Part shown: in pieces, positions 1 to 10,011 of the stretch
How the letters are laid out: every line of letters starts with the position of its first letter
Numbering within the stretch: the first letter of the stretch is position 1
From: Thermoplasmatales archaeon SM1-50
GTDB lineage: Archaea; Thermoplasmatota; E2; DHVEG-1
Length of the DNA: 33,816 nucleotides
Direction of reading: 5' to 3'
NCBI GenBank assembly: GCA_001595945.1
Contig: LSSI01000082.1
Location: 1-33,816, forward strand
The notes under the pieces: generated by a model
The model's input: only the letters and a program-made list of their open reading frames with translations
What the model was told of the DNA's origin: nothing
Database searches by the model: none
Program-made: the position numbers and the translations under genes

Positions 1-1179
1 TTCTTTGATTTTTGCGTCTTGTTCTTGTAATCGTTTGTTCAGGTCGTCTATGTCTTTTGATGTTGTCTCAAAAATTGATAATGCTCCCATATGTTCATCG
101 TATTCTTTTTTTATTGTCTGTTGCATTGTTACATCATCCAACCAATCCCCGTAAGTTCTATCTAACAAGCTAGTATGACCTCCGATGTAATTGTAGTATT
201 CATCATTCATCCGATCTGAGCGGAGTTGGGTGAACCAAAATCGTCTCAAAGAATGAATATTATAGAGATACCGCGCATATTGTAAACGTGGGTTGTTGTC
301 TTTTTGGTTGTATGGTTCTCCTGTTTTTTCAAGCATCCGTATCCATATCTTCTCGAAGTTCTCAGCTTCAAAGGGAAATATTCTAGTATCGAGTTTCACG
401 ACCTCATCATGAGAGAGTTTTCTTCCGTCCTTCCAGACTTCCCAGTATGCATGATGATATTCTATTCCGTTTGCTGCTTTAAAAGTAGATTTCCGTACGT
501 CTTTCTTAATCTCATATCCTCTTTTTTCCAGGTTGTTCCGCAGAACCGTTGATTTCCTATGTAATGATGCAAGTTGTTTTTCCCGTTCCGGTTTCCAAAG
601 CACTAAGAGTTCTTTTGCTTCCTCTGAAAAAAACGTGAATCGTGCGATGCCATCTTTTGCTACTTCTTCACTTAATCGAATCATTCTGTTCTCAAAATCA
701 ATATCGTCCCAGGTGAGTTTTAATCCTTCATCTCGTCTGATTCCTGATGAAGCAAGAAGAACAAAATACGCTTTTGTTTTAATGTTAGTCGCATAGTTAA
801 GAATTTTCTTTAAATCCGTTTGTGTTGGTGTCGCTTTTTTTACAATCGGTCGCACGTTTCTTTTCAGGTTGTTCCGTTGTCGTAACTCTTCCCATTGTTT
901 GGTTTTGAACTCAATATCATGTCGTTCAAGGAATTTTTTCACAATGTTGAATATCGCGCTTTGTGTCTTATTGGGTTTGTTCTCTATCTTCTTTGCAAAG
1001 TCCCAGAGATCATCATGAATCGTTTTCTGTGATTGTTTTATCCATTTCTTAGGATCTTTGTTGTTGATATCGAAAAATACCTTGAGGTAAACCCTAACGG
1101 TTTTCCGTGATTTCTCATTCTTGTAATATTTGGTAAGGTAATCTTCTATTATCTTTGGATGCCAATTATGGGCTCTCAT
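1..1179 (-). CDS. Tyrosine recombinase/integrase, 3' end truncated by the left window edge
   Basis: Own minus-strand reading from ATG at 1179: MRAHNWHPKIIEDYLTKYYKNEKSRKTVRVYLK...ASSGIRRDEGLKLTWDDID...HSLRRFWFTQL...IGGHTSLLDRTYGDWL. This shows the R...HxxR...GH...Y catalytic pattern. It is open to base 1, so it is absent from the ORF track. Confidence 0.85.
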   Translation of the reverse strand, partial: MRAHNWHPKIIEDYLTKYYKNEKSRKTVRVYLKVFFDINNKDPKKWIKQSQKTIHDDLWDFAKKIENKPNKTQSAIFNIVKKFLERHDIEFKTKQWEELRQRNNLKRNVRPIVKKATPTQTDLKKILNYATNIKTKAYFVLLASSGIRRDEGLKLTWDDIDFENRMIRLSEEVAKDGIARFTFFSEEAKELLVLWKPEREKQLASLHRKSTVLRNNLEKRGYEIKKDVRKSTFKAANGIEYHHAYWEVWKDGRKLSHDEVVKLDTRIFPFEAENFEKIWIRMLEKTGEPYNQKDNNPRLQYARYLYNIHSLRRFWFTQLRSDRMNDEYYNYIGGHTSLLDRTYGDWLDDVTMQQTIKKEYDEHMGALSIFETTSKDIDDLNKRLQEQDAKIKE

Positions 1180-1236
1180 TTTTCTTTTCACCACTAACCC
1201 ATATCTGTTCAAAGTTAAAAAACTTATCGGATACAG

Positions 1237-1515
1237 TTATCTTCCAAATTCCTTTTTCCGTTCTTTTGCGTCTTTTCCTGTCGCCTCGAAAAGAAACTCG
1301 TTCCATTTTTTAATGATACTATAATCACCACAAATTGTTTTCGGAGGGACAATATCAATGATAAGAGAGTTTTTTTCCTGCTTCATGTTTACTGCACCTA
1401 TACCATCTATCGAAAACTGCATACCCTGTTCGATATCACCAGTCGCTCCAAAATATCTTGAAACAAGGGCATTAATATCTGGATTATGACCTCGTTTAAT
1501 TTTATATTCTCTCAT
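1237..1515 (-). CDS. Small archaeal protein resembling the DUF5611 family
   Basis: 92 aa; MREYKIKRGHNPDINALVSRYFGA... The N-terminal 'YKxKRGH' pattern is remembered from DUF5611-type archaeal proteins; not verified by search. Confidence 0.55.
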   Translation of the reverse strand: MREYKIKRGHNPDINALVSRYFGATGDIEQGMQFSIDGIGAVNMKQEKNSLIIDIVPPKTICGDYSIIKKWNEFLFEATGKDAKERKKEFGR

Positions 1516-1569
1516 AAGAACCGATATAGAATAAGAATGATTTTAATATTTTGTCTCTCACATGTGTTT

Positions 1570-2145
1570 TTATGGAAAGTTATTGACATGGATGATATCA
1601 TCTAATTTTCTTTTTGGTACATGAAAAATACCTTGGTCATCTCGCCAATATTTAATAGAATCCTTCATATCCTCAACAACCGATTTTTCTGCCTTGTAGC
1701 CAAGGGCAATAACAGAATCTACACTGATAGTACATGGTATCATAAAAATGCGTTGGATTTTCTCTCTGTCAATATTACATAAAAAACAACTGCCAAGTCC
1801 TTCAGCCTCAGCTGCAAGTAGGATATTTGCCGAAGCAAAACTCACATCACGTTGATAATAAGGGTTCTTTGTATCTTTGACTAGGATTACAATATATGCT
1901 GTAGGTCGTTCATATTCGCTTGGAGCCCATTTTGGTTGAATATACGCAGCCCATCCAAGCGTTTCAAAGAGCTGAATGCATAGTTTTTTTTCAGTTATAA
2001 TTAAGTATTCAAGCTGCTGGAGATTTGCTGCAGATGGAGCAAGTCTAGCGGCATTGACAAATTTTCTTAAAATATTCGGATCTACTGGTTTTTGATCAAA
2101 CCGGCGAATTGTTCGCCGTGATACAATACTATCATAGACATTCAT
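1570..2145 (-). CDS. Nitroreductase family protein
   Basis: N-terminal SRRTIRRFDQKPV...LRKFVNAARLAPSAANLQQ and central ANILLAAEAEGLGSCFLCN are typical of FMN-dependent nitroreductases. Confidence 0.85.
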   Translation of the reverse strand: MNVYDSIVSRRTIRRFDQKPVDPNILRKFVNAARLAPSAANLQQLEYLIITEKKLCIQLFETLGWAAYIQPKWAPSEYERPTAYIVILVKDTKNPYYQRDVSFASANILLAAEAEGLGSCFLCNIDREKIQRIFMIPCTISVDSVIALGYKAEKSVVEDMKDSIKYWRDDQGIFHVPKRKLDDIIHVNNFP

Positions 2146-2262
2146 AGGTCCACCACAGTTGAGAACTCATCTCTTTGTTTTAAGTTATCGGAGTTACAGT
2201 CTTAGTATATTCCCTTTTTCACTTTTTTATACAAACATGAAGATAACAATGGTATCTCTTGA

Positions 2263-3894
2263 CTATATCCTAATGAAAAACAAAAAGATGTAACTCTGAA
2301 CGATTTTTTGAGTGGTGGCTATTGTAAACGTGATTGTCGGTTTTCCAAACCCAAAGACTAACATACTTAGAGTGATTTCACTTCCTACTTTAATGTCTGT
2401 CTCCCCTGATTTTTGTTTACCAAGAAGAACCCATCCACCATCAAGTATTATTCTCCATGAGACGTTCGTCAGATTAAAGGAACCCAGATTAGAGACTGAA
2501 ATCTTAATACAAACTCCTCCAGTAATATTAATTGTAAGATTAAGTGGATGTCGGATGGTGAACTCGCATGTTTTTTCCTCCTCAACATTTCCCGCGTTAT
2601 CGATAGAGTAAAAACAAAGACTATGATTCCCATCTGGAGAAACAATAAATGGGTCATCATAGGTGGTCCAAAGATTATCATCGAGTTTGAACATCGTTAC
2701 AGCAACACCAGAAAAATCATCAGTTGCGGTAAATGTTACTGTTACATCGCTAATATATACGTCACCTTCAAGAATTCCAAATAAATTACAATTTGTCTGG
2801 GGTGGGGTGATATCATCAGGAAAGCCTCCGGTCGTGGTCCGAAGAATAACTCCTTCTTCTCCTACAGCAAAACCAATTTGTTCTGTAATAAATTGAACTT
2901 TGAAAAGATCATAGGTTGTCCCACTTGTTTGTTGTATCCAAGAAAGTCCTTGGTTTTCTGTTCTCAAAATGATTCCATAATCTCCAACAATAGTCCCTGT
3001 GTTTTCTGAATAGAATCCTACTGAACGTAACATGCTGCTAACTCCACTGTCCATTTGCTGCCAGCTCTGACCATTGTCAAGAGTCTGTAGTATTGTGCCA
3101 TGGTCTCCCACCGCAAATCCAATGCCTTCTAAAGTAAAGTCAATACCAAGAAGTCTATTATCTGAAAAATAGACAGTCTCCCATGAACTTCCACCGTTAG
3201 TGGTTCGAACAATAGCCCCACCAAGAGGTAAATCAACAATTGCTGTGGCAAATCCAACTGATTCGTTTATGAAATAGACATCAGTAAGCCGTCCTTCATA
3301 GAATATGTTATTGTGTTCAATATAAAAACTCGTTGATTGCCAGGTTTTCCATCCATCATCCGTCCGTGTGAAGAATGGTTGGTATATCGCATTGACACCG
3401 ACGGCAACGCCAATCATATCTGTAATCATCTGTCCACTAAAATACGTGCTCATAGTATCTGTCTGTTTAATAGTCCAGTTTTGTACTGTATTATTTGAAA
3501 ACAGAATTGTGCCACTTACACCAACTGCAACTGTTATAAAAAAACCATAGTAAAAAACATCATATAAGTTTGTTGATACACCGGAATTTTCAATAGTCCA
3601 ATTGTTCCCTCCATCACCAGTTGAAAGGATAGTGCCTCCATTTCCAATCACAGAACCTCTGTTTAAGCAGACAAAAAAAATGCTATTCAGGTCTTGTGTA
3701 ACCCCGCTTTGTAATACTTCCCAGCCTTCTTCCTGTGCCGTTACTATTTTAGGAGAAAATGCGAAAGAGCCTTGTTCTGAAATTGACGCCTGAGAGAAGG
3801 GTAAGACGTTTATAAGAAGACAGATAACCATGCAAAACACAAAACACGTCGTTCTTTGTTTTGATCTATAAATATGTCTCTTGTTTTTCTTCAT
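2263..3894 (-). CDS. Secreted Ycf48/BNR-repeat propeller protein with an Ig-like (OmpL47-type) domain
   Basis: Signal peptide; repeated 'G..GTIL.T.D.G..W...' units (GNGGTILSTGDGGNNW, GDHGTILQTLDNGQSW, GDYGIILRTENQGLSW, GEEGVILRTTTGG). These are followed by VTFTATDDFSGVAVTMFKLD...FYSIDNAGNVEE and a hydrophobic C-terminus. Confidence 0.8.
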   Translation of the reverse strand: MKKNKRHIYRSKQRTTCFVFCMVICLLINVLPFSQASISEQGSFAFSPKIVTAQEEGWEVLQSGVTQDLNSIFFVCLNRGSVIGNGGTILSTGDGGNNWTIENSGVSTNLYDVFYYGFFITVAVGVSGTILFSNNTVQNWTIKQTDTMSTYFSGQMITDMIGVAVGVNAIYQPFFTRTDDGWKTWQSTSFYIEHNNIFYEGRLTDVYFINESVGFATAIVDLPLGGAIVRTTNGGSSWETVYFSDNRLLGIDFTLEGIGFAVGDHGTILQTLDNGQSWQQMDSGVSSMLRSVGFYSENTGTIVGDYGIILRTENQGLSWIQQTSGTTYDLFKVQFITEQIGFAVGEEGVILRTTTGGFPDDITPPQTNCNLFGILEGDVYISDVTVTFTATDDFSGVAVTMFKLDDNLWTTYDDPFIVSPDGNHSLCFYSIDNAGNVEEEKTCEFTIRHPLNLTINITGGVCIKISVSNLGSFNLTNVSWRIILDGGWVLLGKQKSGETDIKVGSEITLSMLVFGFGKPTITFTIATTQKIVQSYIFLFFIRI

Positions 3895-4047
3895 ATGTAT
3901 CCCTTTTATTCTTTATACATGATGATTCATATAAATATTTGGGATACTGTGAAATATGTAGTAATTACTTTTCATAAATGATGTCAGAGCTGTGAAAAGC
4001 TCTTACCACAATTTACTTTAACACCTCTCCTTTTATCATTTTATCAC

Positions 4048-5580
4048 ATGACAAAGAAACAACGAATGGTGAGAAGTTTTGCACGAACCGCACCGAAATC
4101 ACAGGAGAAACATCTCATTGAAAACGCAAAAAAATTACAAAAAGATCCATTCCTTATTCTCCCAAAATGTTTAGAAGGAAACGAAAAATATTTTCAGAAG
4201 CTACGAAAACAACTTACCAAAATATATCAAAATAGAACTAATGAAAAAAAACTTGAGAAACTGTCGCATAAAAAAGGTTTAGATGGCGCTCTGGCGGGAA
4301 CCTATTTGCTAGCCATCGCAGAAAAAGCACCGTATCTCGCAGCTCTAAGCTTTCCTAGCGGAGATATTACTTACGCGCAACGTGGAAAAGCAGACAAAGA
4401 GAATCTTATTGCAGTGCAACATTTCGATAACCCGGTGTTTCGGCTACGTGGCATTCGAGATGTAGTCTTTAAAAAAAAACTGCATGTATATTCTTGGGAT
4501 AATGGTTATATTTGTACAGGAAGAAAAGCAGATCCTCCTACGGAATTTATCGATTTTATCCGAGATAAACTAAATTTATCATCTGAAGACAATATTATAA
4601 GCTGTCCGCATGTGCCTGTAGATGTCGCAAAAAAGAAAGAATTCCTTACTTTGAATTATATTAGTATCGATTGGGAGTCAGCACAGACCATTATCGCTCT
4701 GTGCGAAAATTGCGCGAAAACAACAAACAACACCATGTATACCATCTCAAAATATTTGTTACAAAAAAACCTCTCAGATGATTTTCATATAGAGGTTATG
4801 ACGCCAGTTGGAAAACACAATGTCCTATCAGAGGCACAAAAGACTTCTCATCTTCAAGATTACCTCACAGGACGGTTAACAGATTATGAATACATTAAAA
4901 AAATTGCCAAGAGCCAAGAAGAACATGTGAAACATGCTGAAGAAAAAATCTTCGTATTAGATGGCGTCTCATATGGGAATGATGTCGCTAGATTTCTTGA
5001 TGCGTTACAACCAAACCCCTCTGAGAGGACAGCACTTGAATTTTTCCTTTCTAGATCCCAGGAACCCTTGATTGTATCAAAAATTACGCCTAGTAAGATT
5101 ATAGAGCGATATTGGAGTAAGTATGGGATTCAATTTCTTGATTCAATACTCGAAGATAAAGAGATGGTTGCATCGCTCTTCAAACTTGATGATTCACCAT
5201 CTAACATCATCACACTTGCGTTAGAGTATAAACAACGAAGAACTATATTATCCCAACTTCCAATTTATGAAAAATTACCACCGATTGCCACATTTGCAGA
5301 CACTGTTGCTCGTACTTACAAAACCTTTGGGGAAACAAAGGCTCTTTTTGAGATAAAGAATCATCCCGACACTCCAAAAGCCAAATCAATCGCTTTCGCA
5401 TTTCTACTTGCATTGGGGAAAGGTACTGAAGAAAAATGGAAATACTCAAAAGAAGAGATAGATTATGGTGAATACTTAAAAAAGTACGCAGAAGCACTCC
5501 TTATAGTCGAACCAGAAAGATACAGTATTGTTTTACAAGAACTTCTCACAGCTAGTGGCTCTTCTGAGACGATTACATAA
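4048..5580 (+). CDS. Uncharacterised archaeal protein (510 aa), possibly DUF530-like
   Basis: Long intact ORF with balanced composition and no signal peptide; contains ISCPHVP and ALCENC (possible metal-binding Cys). Family assignment is a weak recollection. Confidence 0.6.
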   Translation: MTKKQRMVRSFARTAPKSQEKHLIENAKKLQKDPFLILPKCLEGNEKYFQKLRKQLTKIYQNRTNEKKLEKLSHKKGLDGALAGTYLLAIAEKAPYLAALSFPSGDITYAQRGKADKENLIAVQHFDNPVFRLRGIRDVVFKKKLHVYSWDNGYICTGRKADPPTEFIDFIRDKLNLSSEDNIISCPHVPVDVAKKKEFLTLNYISIDWESAQTIIALCENCAKTTNNTMYTISKYLLQKNLSDDFHIEVMTPVGKHNVLSEAQKTSHLQDYLTGRLTDYEYIKKIAKSQEEHVKHAEEKIFVLDGVSYGNDVARFLDALQPNPSERTALEFFLSRSQEPLIVSKITPSKIIERYWSKYGIQFLDSILEDKEMVASLFKLDDSPSNIITLALEYKQRRTILSQLPIYEKLPPIATFADTVARTYKTFGETKALFEIKNHPDTPKAKSIAFAFLLALGKGTEEKWKYSKEEIDYGEYLKKYAEALLIVEPERYSIVLQELLTASGSSETIT

Positions 5581-5689
5581 AATACTATGAATGTTCGTTC
5601 TTTTCCAAAGATGTAAAAATTTCTCCATCTATTAAAAAAAAAGTGTCCCTATCGAAAGACAAAAAGTATTTTCCCATGAACTTCTTTTC

Positions 5690-6025
5690 TTACTCATTTT
5701 CATTTACTGATTTAATCATTTCCTTTCCAAAATTTGTAATGCCGTATAAACGAATGTTATTCCCACAGCTTTTTTCTTGAACGATATTAAGATTTAGTAA
5801 TGATTCATCTTCTTTGTAGCGTTCTTCCATGCCCCGTATTGCTCCAATCACATTTGAAGGAGTTGTTCGCACATGATATGCAATCTCTGCGGTGTAACTA
5901 TAATTCGGGCTGATTTCGAAAAGATATTGGGCAATTTTCTTACGTACATTACTTCTTCTCAAAGCTCGAACTGCTAGAGGTCGTTTTATTTCGATCGTTG
6001 AATTTACTTTTCCCTCATCCTGCAT
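5690..6025 (-). CDS. Winged-helix transcriptional regulator
   Basis: 111 aa; RALRRSNVRKKIAQYLFEISPNYSYTAEIAYHVRTTPSNVIGAIRGMEERY...NIRLYGITNFGKEMI is arranged like a wHTH with a recognition helix and wing. Confidence 0.6.
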   Translation of the reverse strand: MQDEGKVNSTIEIKRPLAVRALRRSNVRKKIAQYLFEISPNYSYTAEIAYHVRTTPSNVIGAIRGMEERYKEDESLLNLNIVQEKSCGNNIRLYGITNFGKEMIKSVNENE

Positions 6026-6276
6026 CCCAATCCACCTTTCAGAAGTCCATGGTAATTATTGTTAATAAATAATTTTCTTATGTAAATTATCTGGTATATC
6101 TACTTTTACATGTTCAAATACATATCCTTATCAATGTATACAAATTCTTTAAGAAATACTATGAGACAGAAAAATGTCTTTTTTCTGGATTTTAAACATT
6201 AGATTTTAATCCATGAAAATTCTCATTCTAAATAGGTACTGGTGCATCCACCATTATTTTAATATTTTCATTTCTA

Positions 6277-6600
6277 TCATTCTGTAGAGAGTGGGGGAAT
6301 TTGTTTGGTTTTTTGAATAATACGACAGATACGGCAGGTCTCAATGACGACATCAGTACCATTGTTTTTCATGATTCGTTCAGCAGAGATGGTGATTTCC
6401 TTGCTTATTGTTTGGTCGAATGTATCATTTTTCCCTCTTTTTTTTGAGAGGTACTGACAGATCGCTGCAGGGGTTAGTCCAAGTTTTTCTGCAGCTGCTC
6501 GCTGACTAAGTCCAAACTGTTTAATTAAGGTTTCAGCAAGTTCTTTACGTATCGCAGGAATTCCATTCCAAATCATGTATTCGCAGGGTGTATGCTGCAT
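6277..6600 (-). CDS. HTH regulator, COG2522-like
   Basis: IPAIRKELAETLIKQFGLSQRAAAEKLGLTPAAICQYLSKKRG (xre-type HTH) followed by a C-terminal CRICRI motif, the usual architecture of this archaeal family. Confidence 0.75.
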   Translation of the reverse strand: MQHTPCEYMIWNGIPAIRKELAETLIKQFGLSQRAAAEKLGLTPAAICQYLSKKRGKNDTFDQTISKEITISAERIMKNNGTDVVIETCRICRIIQKTKQIPPLSTE

Positions 6601-6724
6601 ACTATATGATATATTTTGTCAGTATATATAATTAACGATTGTTAACACACTTTTTTTAGATATTTATCTGTTGTTTAGTGAAAATGATTTTAAGCAAACT
6701 TCCATTTAACGATGTGGTGGTATT

Positions 6725-7633
6725 GTGACTGACCTTGCTACAACTATAAGTGCTCTACAATTAAAAAATCCAACAATGCTTGCTTCAGGAATCATGGACG
6801 AGGACGTGGGAAGCATGCAACGAATGATTGACTGCGGAGCTGGTGCTATCGTTACAAAATCCATCGGCTTACATCCCCGAGAGGGATATCTAAACCCAAC
6901 TGTAATTGAGCTTGAATATGGAATATTAAATGCAATGGGACTTCCAAATCCTGGTATTGACATATATGGCAAGGAAATCAAAGCACTTGAAAAAACCAAA
7001 ATACCAATCATTGGTAGTATTTTTGCAGCGAATGCAAAGGACTTTGTTACTCTTGCTATAAAAATGCAACATTTTGGTGCTAATGCAGTAGAACTGAACG
7101 TCAGCTGTCCACATGCAAAGCATTATGGCCTTGAGGTAGGCTCTGATGCATCTTTGTTACGCGAGATAATTTCTTCGATAAAACACCAAATTCATATTCC
7201 AGTATTTGTAAAAATTTCACCCAACATCATGAATCTTGTTGAGGTTGCACAAAATATAAAAAACGCGCAAGCAGATGCTATTGTCGCAATCAACACTGTA
7301 AAAGGGATGAAAATCGACCTAGAAACGGGTCAACCAATATTAGCTAATAAGACAGGCGGATACTCGGGGAAAGCAATTAAACCAATTGGGATACGTTGTG
7401 TCTATGATATTGCGCAAAACGTTGACATTCCAATCATTGGAGTTGGTGGAATCACAACAGGAGAGGATGCGATCGAGTATTTTATGGCGGGAGCTTCCGC
7501 TGTTCAAATAGGATCTGCTATCTATTACCGAGGACCGGAAGTCTTCAAACATATCTGTAAAGAAATTGACCTGTGGCTGAGAAAACACAACTACAAAAAC
7601 CTCTATGAGCTTATAGGAGCTGCCTATCTATGA
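6725..7633 (+). CDS. pyrD: Dihydroorotate dehydrogenase, catalytic subunit (class 1B-like)
   Basis: GTG start. Motifs ELNVSCPHAKHYG, AINTVKG, LANKTGGYSGKAIKPI, GVGGITTGEDAIEYFMAGASAVQIGSA. Overlaps pyrK. Confidence 0.93.
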   Translation: MTDLATTISALQLKNPTMLASGIMDEDVGSMQRMIDCGAGAIVTKSIGLHPREGYLNPTVIELEYGILNAMGLPNPGIDIYGKEIKALEKTKIPIIGSIFAANAKDFVTLAIKMQHFGANAVELNVSCPHAKHYGLEVGSDASLLREIISSIKHQIHIPVFVKISPNIMNLVEVAQNIKNAQADAIVAINTVKGMKIDLETGQPILANKTGGYSGKAIKPIGIRCVYDIAQNVDIPIIGVGGITTGEDAIEYFMAGASAVQIGSAIYYRGPEVFKHICKEIDLWLRKHNYKNLYELIGAAYL

Positions 7634-8409
7634 ACATTCCTACCATTACTTCTATAGTTACAAGCTTCAATGAAGCAAGCGATATTAAAACAATCACATT
7701 TACTTATCCTGGAGATGTATCTCCTGGTCAGTTTTTCATGGTTTGGATACCAGGCGTTGATGAGATTCCCATGAGCGTTTCTTTTGCTACTAAAACGATG
7801 AAAGGAATAACATTCCGTAATGTAGGAGATGCAACGCTTGCATTATACCAATTGAAAAAAGGAGATAAAATTGGCATTCGTGGCCCATATGGAAACGGCT
7901 TTTCCCTCAAAGGAAAACATCTTTTATTTGTTGGTGGCGGTACAGGAATCGCGATGCTTGCACTTGCTATAGAACAAGCACGAAAGAAAAAACTCAAAGC
8001 AACAGTGATAATCGGTGCAAAAACAAAAAACCAGCTTTTCTTTGAGGGACGTATGCGACAATGTGGTGCTACCGTCCTTGTCTCAACCGATGACGGCTCA
8101 ACTGGCTACAAAGGATATGCATCAGAGCTAGCAAAACACGTACTTAAAGAAAAACACATCGATGCAATCTACACCTGTGGACCCGAACAGATGATGAAAA
8201 CTCTCCTTTTATATTGTAAAACCATCCCGTTTCAAGCATCATTGGAACGATACATGAAATGCGCCTTAGGCCTTTGTGGACAATGTTGTATTGGCAAGGG
8301 TTTGCGAGTCTGTCTTGATGGTCCGGTTTTTGATGGAACGGTATTAAAGAAGATCAAAGATTTTGGAGTATATCATAGGGACGCCTCAGGAAGAAAGATA
8401 CTATTTTAG
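7630..8409 (+). CDS. pyrK: Dihydroorotate dehydrogenase electron transfer subunit
   Basis: Start overlaps the pyrD stop (ATGA). FAD-binding fold (GPYGNGFSL, GGGTGIAML) and a [2Fe-2S] Cys cluster KCALGLCGQCCIGKGLRVCLDGPVF. Confidence 0.9.
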   Translation: MNIPTITSIVTSFNEASDIKTITFTYPGDVSPGQFFMVWIPGVDEIPMSVSFATKTMKGITFRNVGDATLALYQLKKGDKIGIRGPYGNGFSLKGKHLLFVGGGTGIAMLALAIEQARKKKLKATVIIGAKTKNQLFFEGRMRQCGATVLVSTDDGSTGYKGYASELAKHVLKEKHIDAIYTCGPEQMMKTLLLYCKTIPFQASLERYMKCALGLCGQCCIGKGLRVCLDGPVFDGTVLKKIKDFGVYHRDASGRKILF

Positions 8410-8797
8410 TTAGAGATAAAATCTTTCTTTTATTATCAAAATTCTTTAAGTATATGTTAATTCATTTCAAATAAATTTGATGAAATACAACAGAGCAATT
8501 AACAGAAGAAAAATCGAAAAATTATATCAATAATAATACAAAATATCAAGAAAAATGTATCATTGATTCAAATATTACAAACGATTTTCTATTACTTACT
8601 ATCATTTATTTAAAGAAAGAATTGATAATAATTACAATATAAAAAATCAAAGATTACCCAAACATAATACCTCCGTCTCAAAATTATTATGAAATGTAGT
8701 GATACATTTGATTATAAAAGACACAATGAATATTAATATCATCAATTCTTATATCAATATATGGATATTTTATTAACAGTAAAAATCACTTTTATTG

Positions 8798-9307
8798 TTA
8801 CCATTTATTCCGGTGAATACGAGAAATGTTGTATCGGTCTTCTTTTGTTTTAACTTCTGCAGGGTATCCTAAAGAGACTATTGCAAAAGGGATAACATGT
8901 GTTGGCAATTGTAATAACTTTCGCATTCCTGCAACACGACCTTCCCGAGGATATAAACCAAGCCAACAAGCACCTAGACCAAGGCAATGAGCAGCAAGTA
9001 GGATGTTCTCTGTCGCCGCTGCGCAATCAATCATCCAGTATCCTTCGAATTTCTCCAAATGCAAATCACCACAGACAAGGATTGCTTTATCAGCCTCTTT
9101 TAGCATTTTTGCACTAGGGTGAAAAGTTTGGATAACGTTGAGGATTTTTCGATCATCCAATATTACAAAATGCCAAGGTTGTTGGTTACCAGCGGATGGA
9201 GCGTTACTTGCAGCGCGCAAGAGTTTTTGTAGTAAATCATTTGAGATTGCCTGCTTTTTGTAATTTCTTATACTTGTTCTACTAAGAATAGCTTCAAATG
9301 CGTCCAT
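8798..9307 (-). CDS. Nitroreductase family protein
   Basis: SRTSIRNYKKQAISNDLLQKLLRAASNAPSAGNQQPWHF...ENILLAAHCLGLGACWLGLYP...IVSLGYPAE. Confidence 0.87.
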   Translation of the reverse strand: MDAFEAILSRTSIRNYKKQAISNDLLQKLLRAASNAPSAGNQQPWHFVILDDRKILNVIQTFHPSAKMLKEADKAILVCGDLHLEKFEGYWMIDCAAATENILLAAHCLGLGACWLGLYPREGRVAGMRKLLQLPTHVIPFAIVSLGYPAEVKTKEDRYNISRIHRNKW

Positions 9308-9761
9308 ATTATTTTCTCATATTGCTTGAAAAGAGTTTTTCTATATAAACTATATGATTTAATGTGTAAATTGCAAAGGTTACTTAGGTGAGTTTTAATA
9401 GCAAGGTCATGGAGATAAAAAAAGAGAAAAATTACAATAAATGAAATAATGACACTGAGTTTATTTGATTATCATTATAGTTGTAGTTATCATTGTTGTT
9501 AAATTTTACATTTATATAAAAAGAATCATTTTTGATGTTTTTCTATAAAATGGAAGAAGAAAGTAAGGAAAAGAGATGATTAATAGAGCTAGTGATTTAT
9601 CTTTTTTGTTTCTTCAATACTTTTATGAAAAATTATTCTAAAAATTTGCTAAATAACTAATTATTTTCAAAAAAAATTTGTCATATTTTAATTTTCTAAA
9701 AAAAAATTTTTTATTTTAACTTTGCTTACTATCATAAAAATAGCTATTCAGAAGACAAAAG

Positions 9762-9863
9762 CTAAGAACAACATTGAGTGCCTCTTCCGTATTCATATCC
9801 TTCTGCTCCAAGGGGGGCCTCACCAAAGCCTAAAGAATAATAATCATTCAAACCACCATAGGA
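9762..9863 (-). other. Short open stretch, possible remnant of the C-terminus of a lost gene
   Basis: Minus-strand reading between stops gives SYGGLNDYYSLGFGEAPLGAEGYEYGRGTQCCS*. It is Gly/Tyr-rich and locally GC-richer than its AT-rich surroundings. Confidence 0.25.
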
Positions 9864-10011
9864 TTAATAACCATAAAAAACATATGACAATCTAGGGATA
9901 TAAAAATAAATCTTAAGAGGGAAGAAATACTTTTAGAATTCTTCTGCTCGAACTATTGTCAATAATATCACAGGAAAAACAAATATCATCAAAATAAAAA
10001 GGAAAAAGAAC

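Noticed and set aside
304-796. Plus-strand ORFs of 82 and 87 aa
   Set aside because: They lie antisense inside the integrase reading frame and have Phe/Ser-rich, non-protein-like translations.
2312-3793. Multiple plus-strand and alternate-frame ORFs (99, 78, 77, 60, 63, 70 aa)
   Set aside because: All overlap the well-supported secreted propeller ORF and are shadow ORFs of its repeats.
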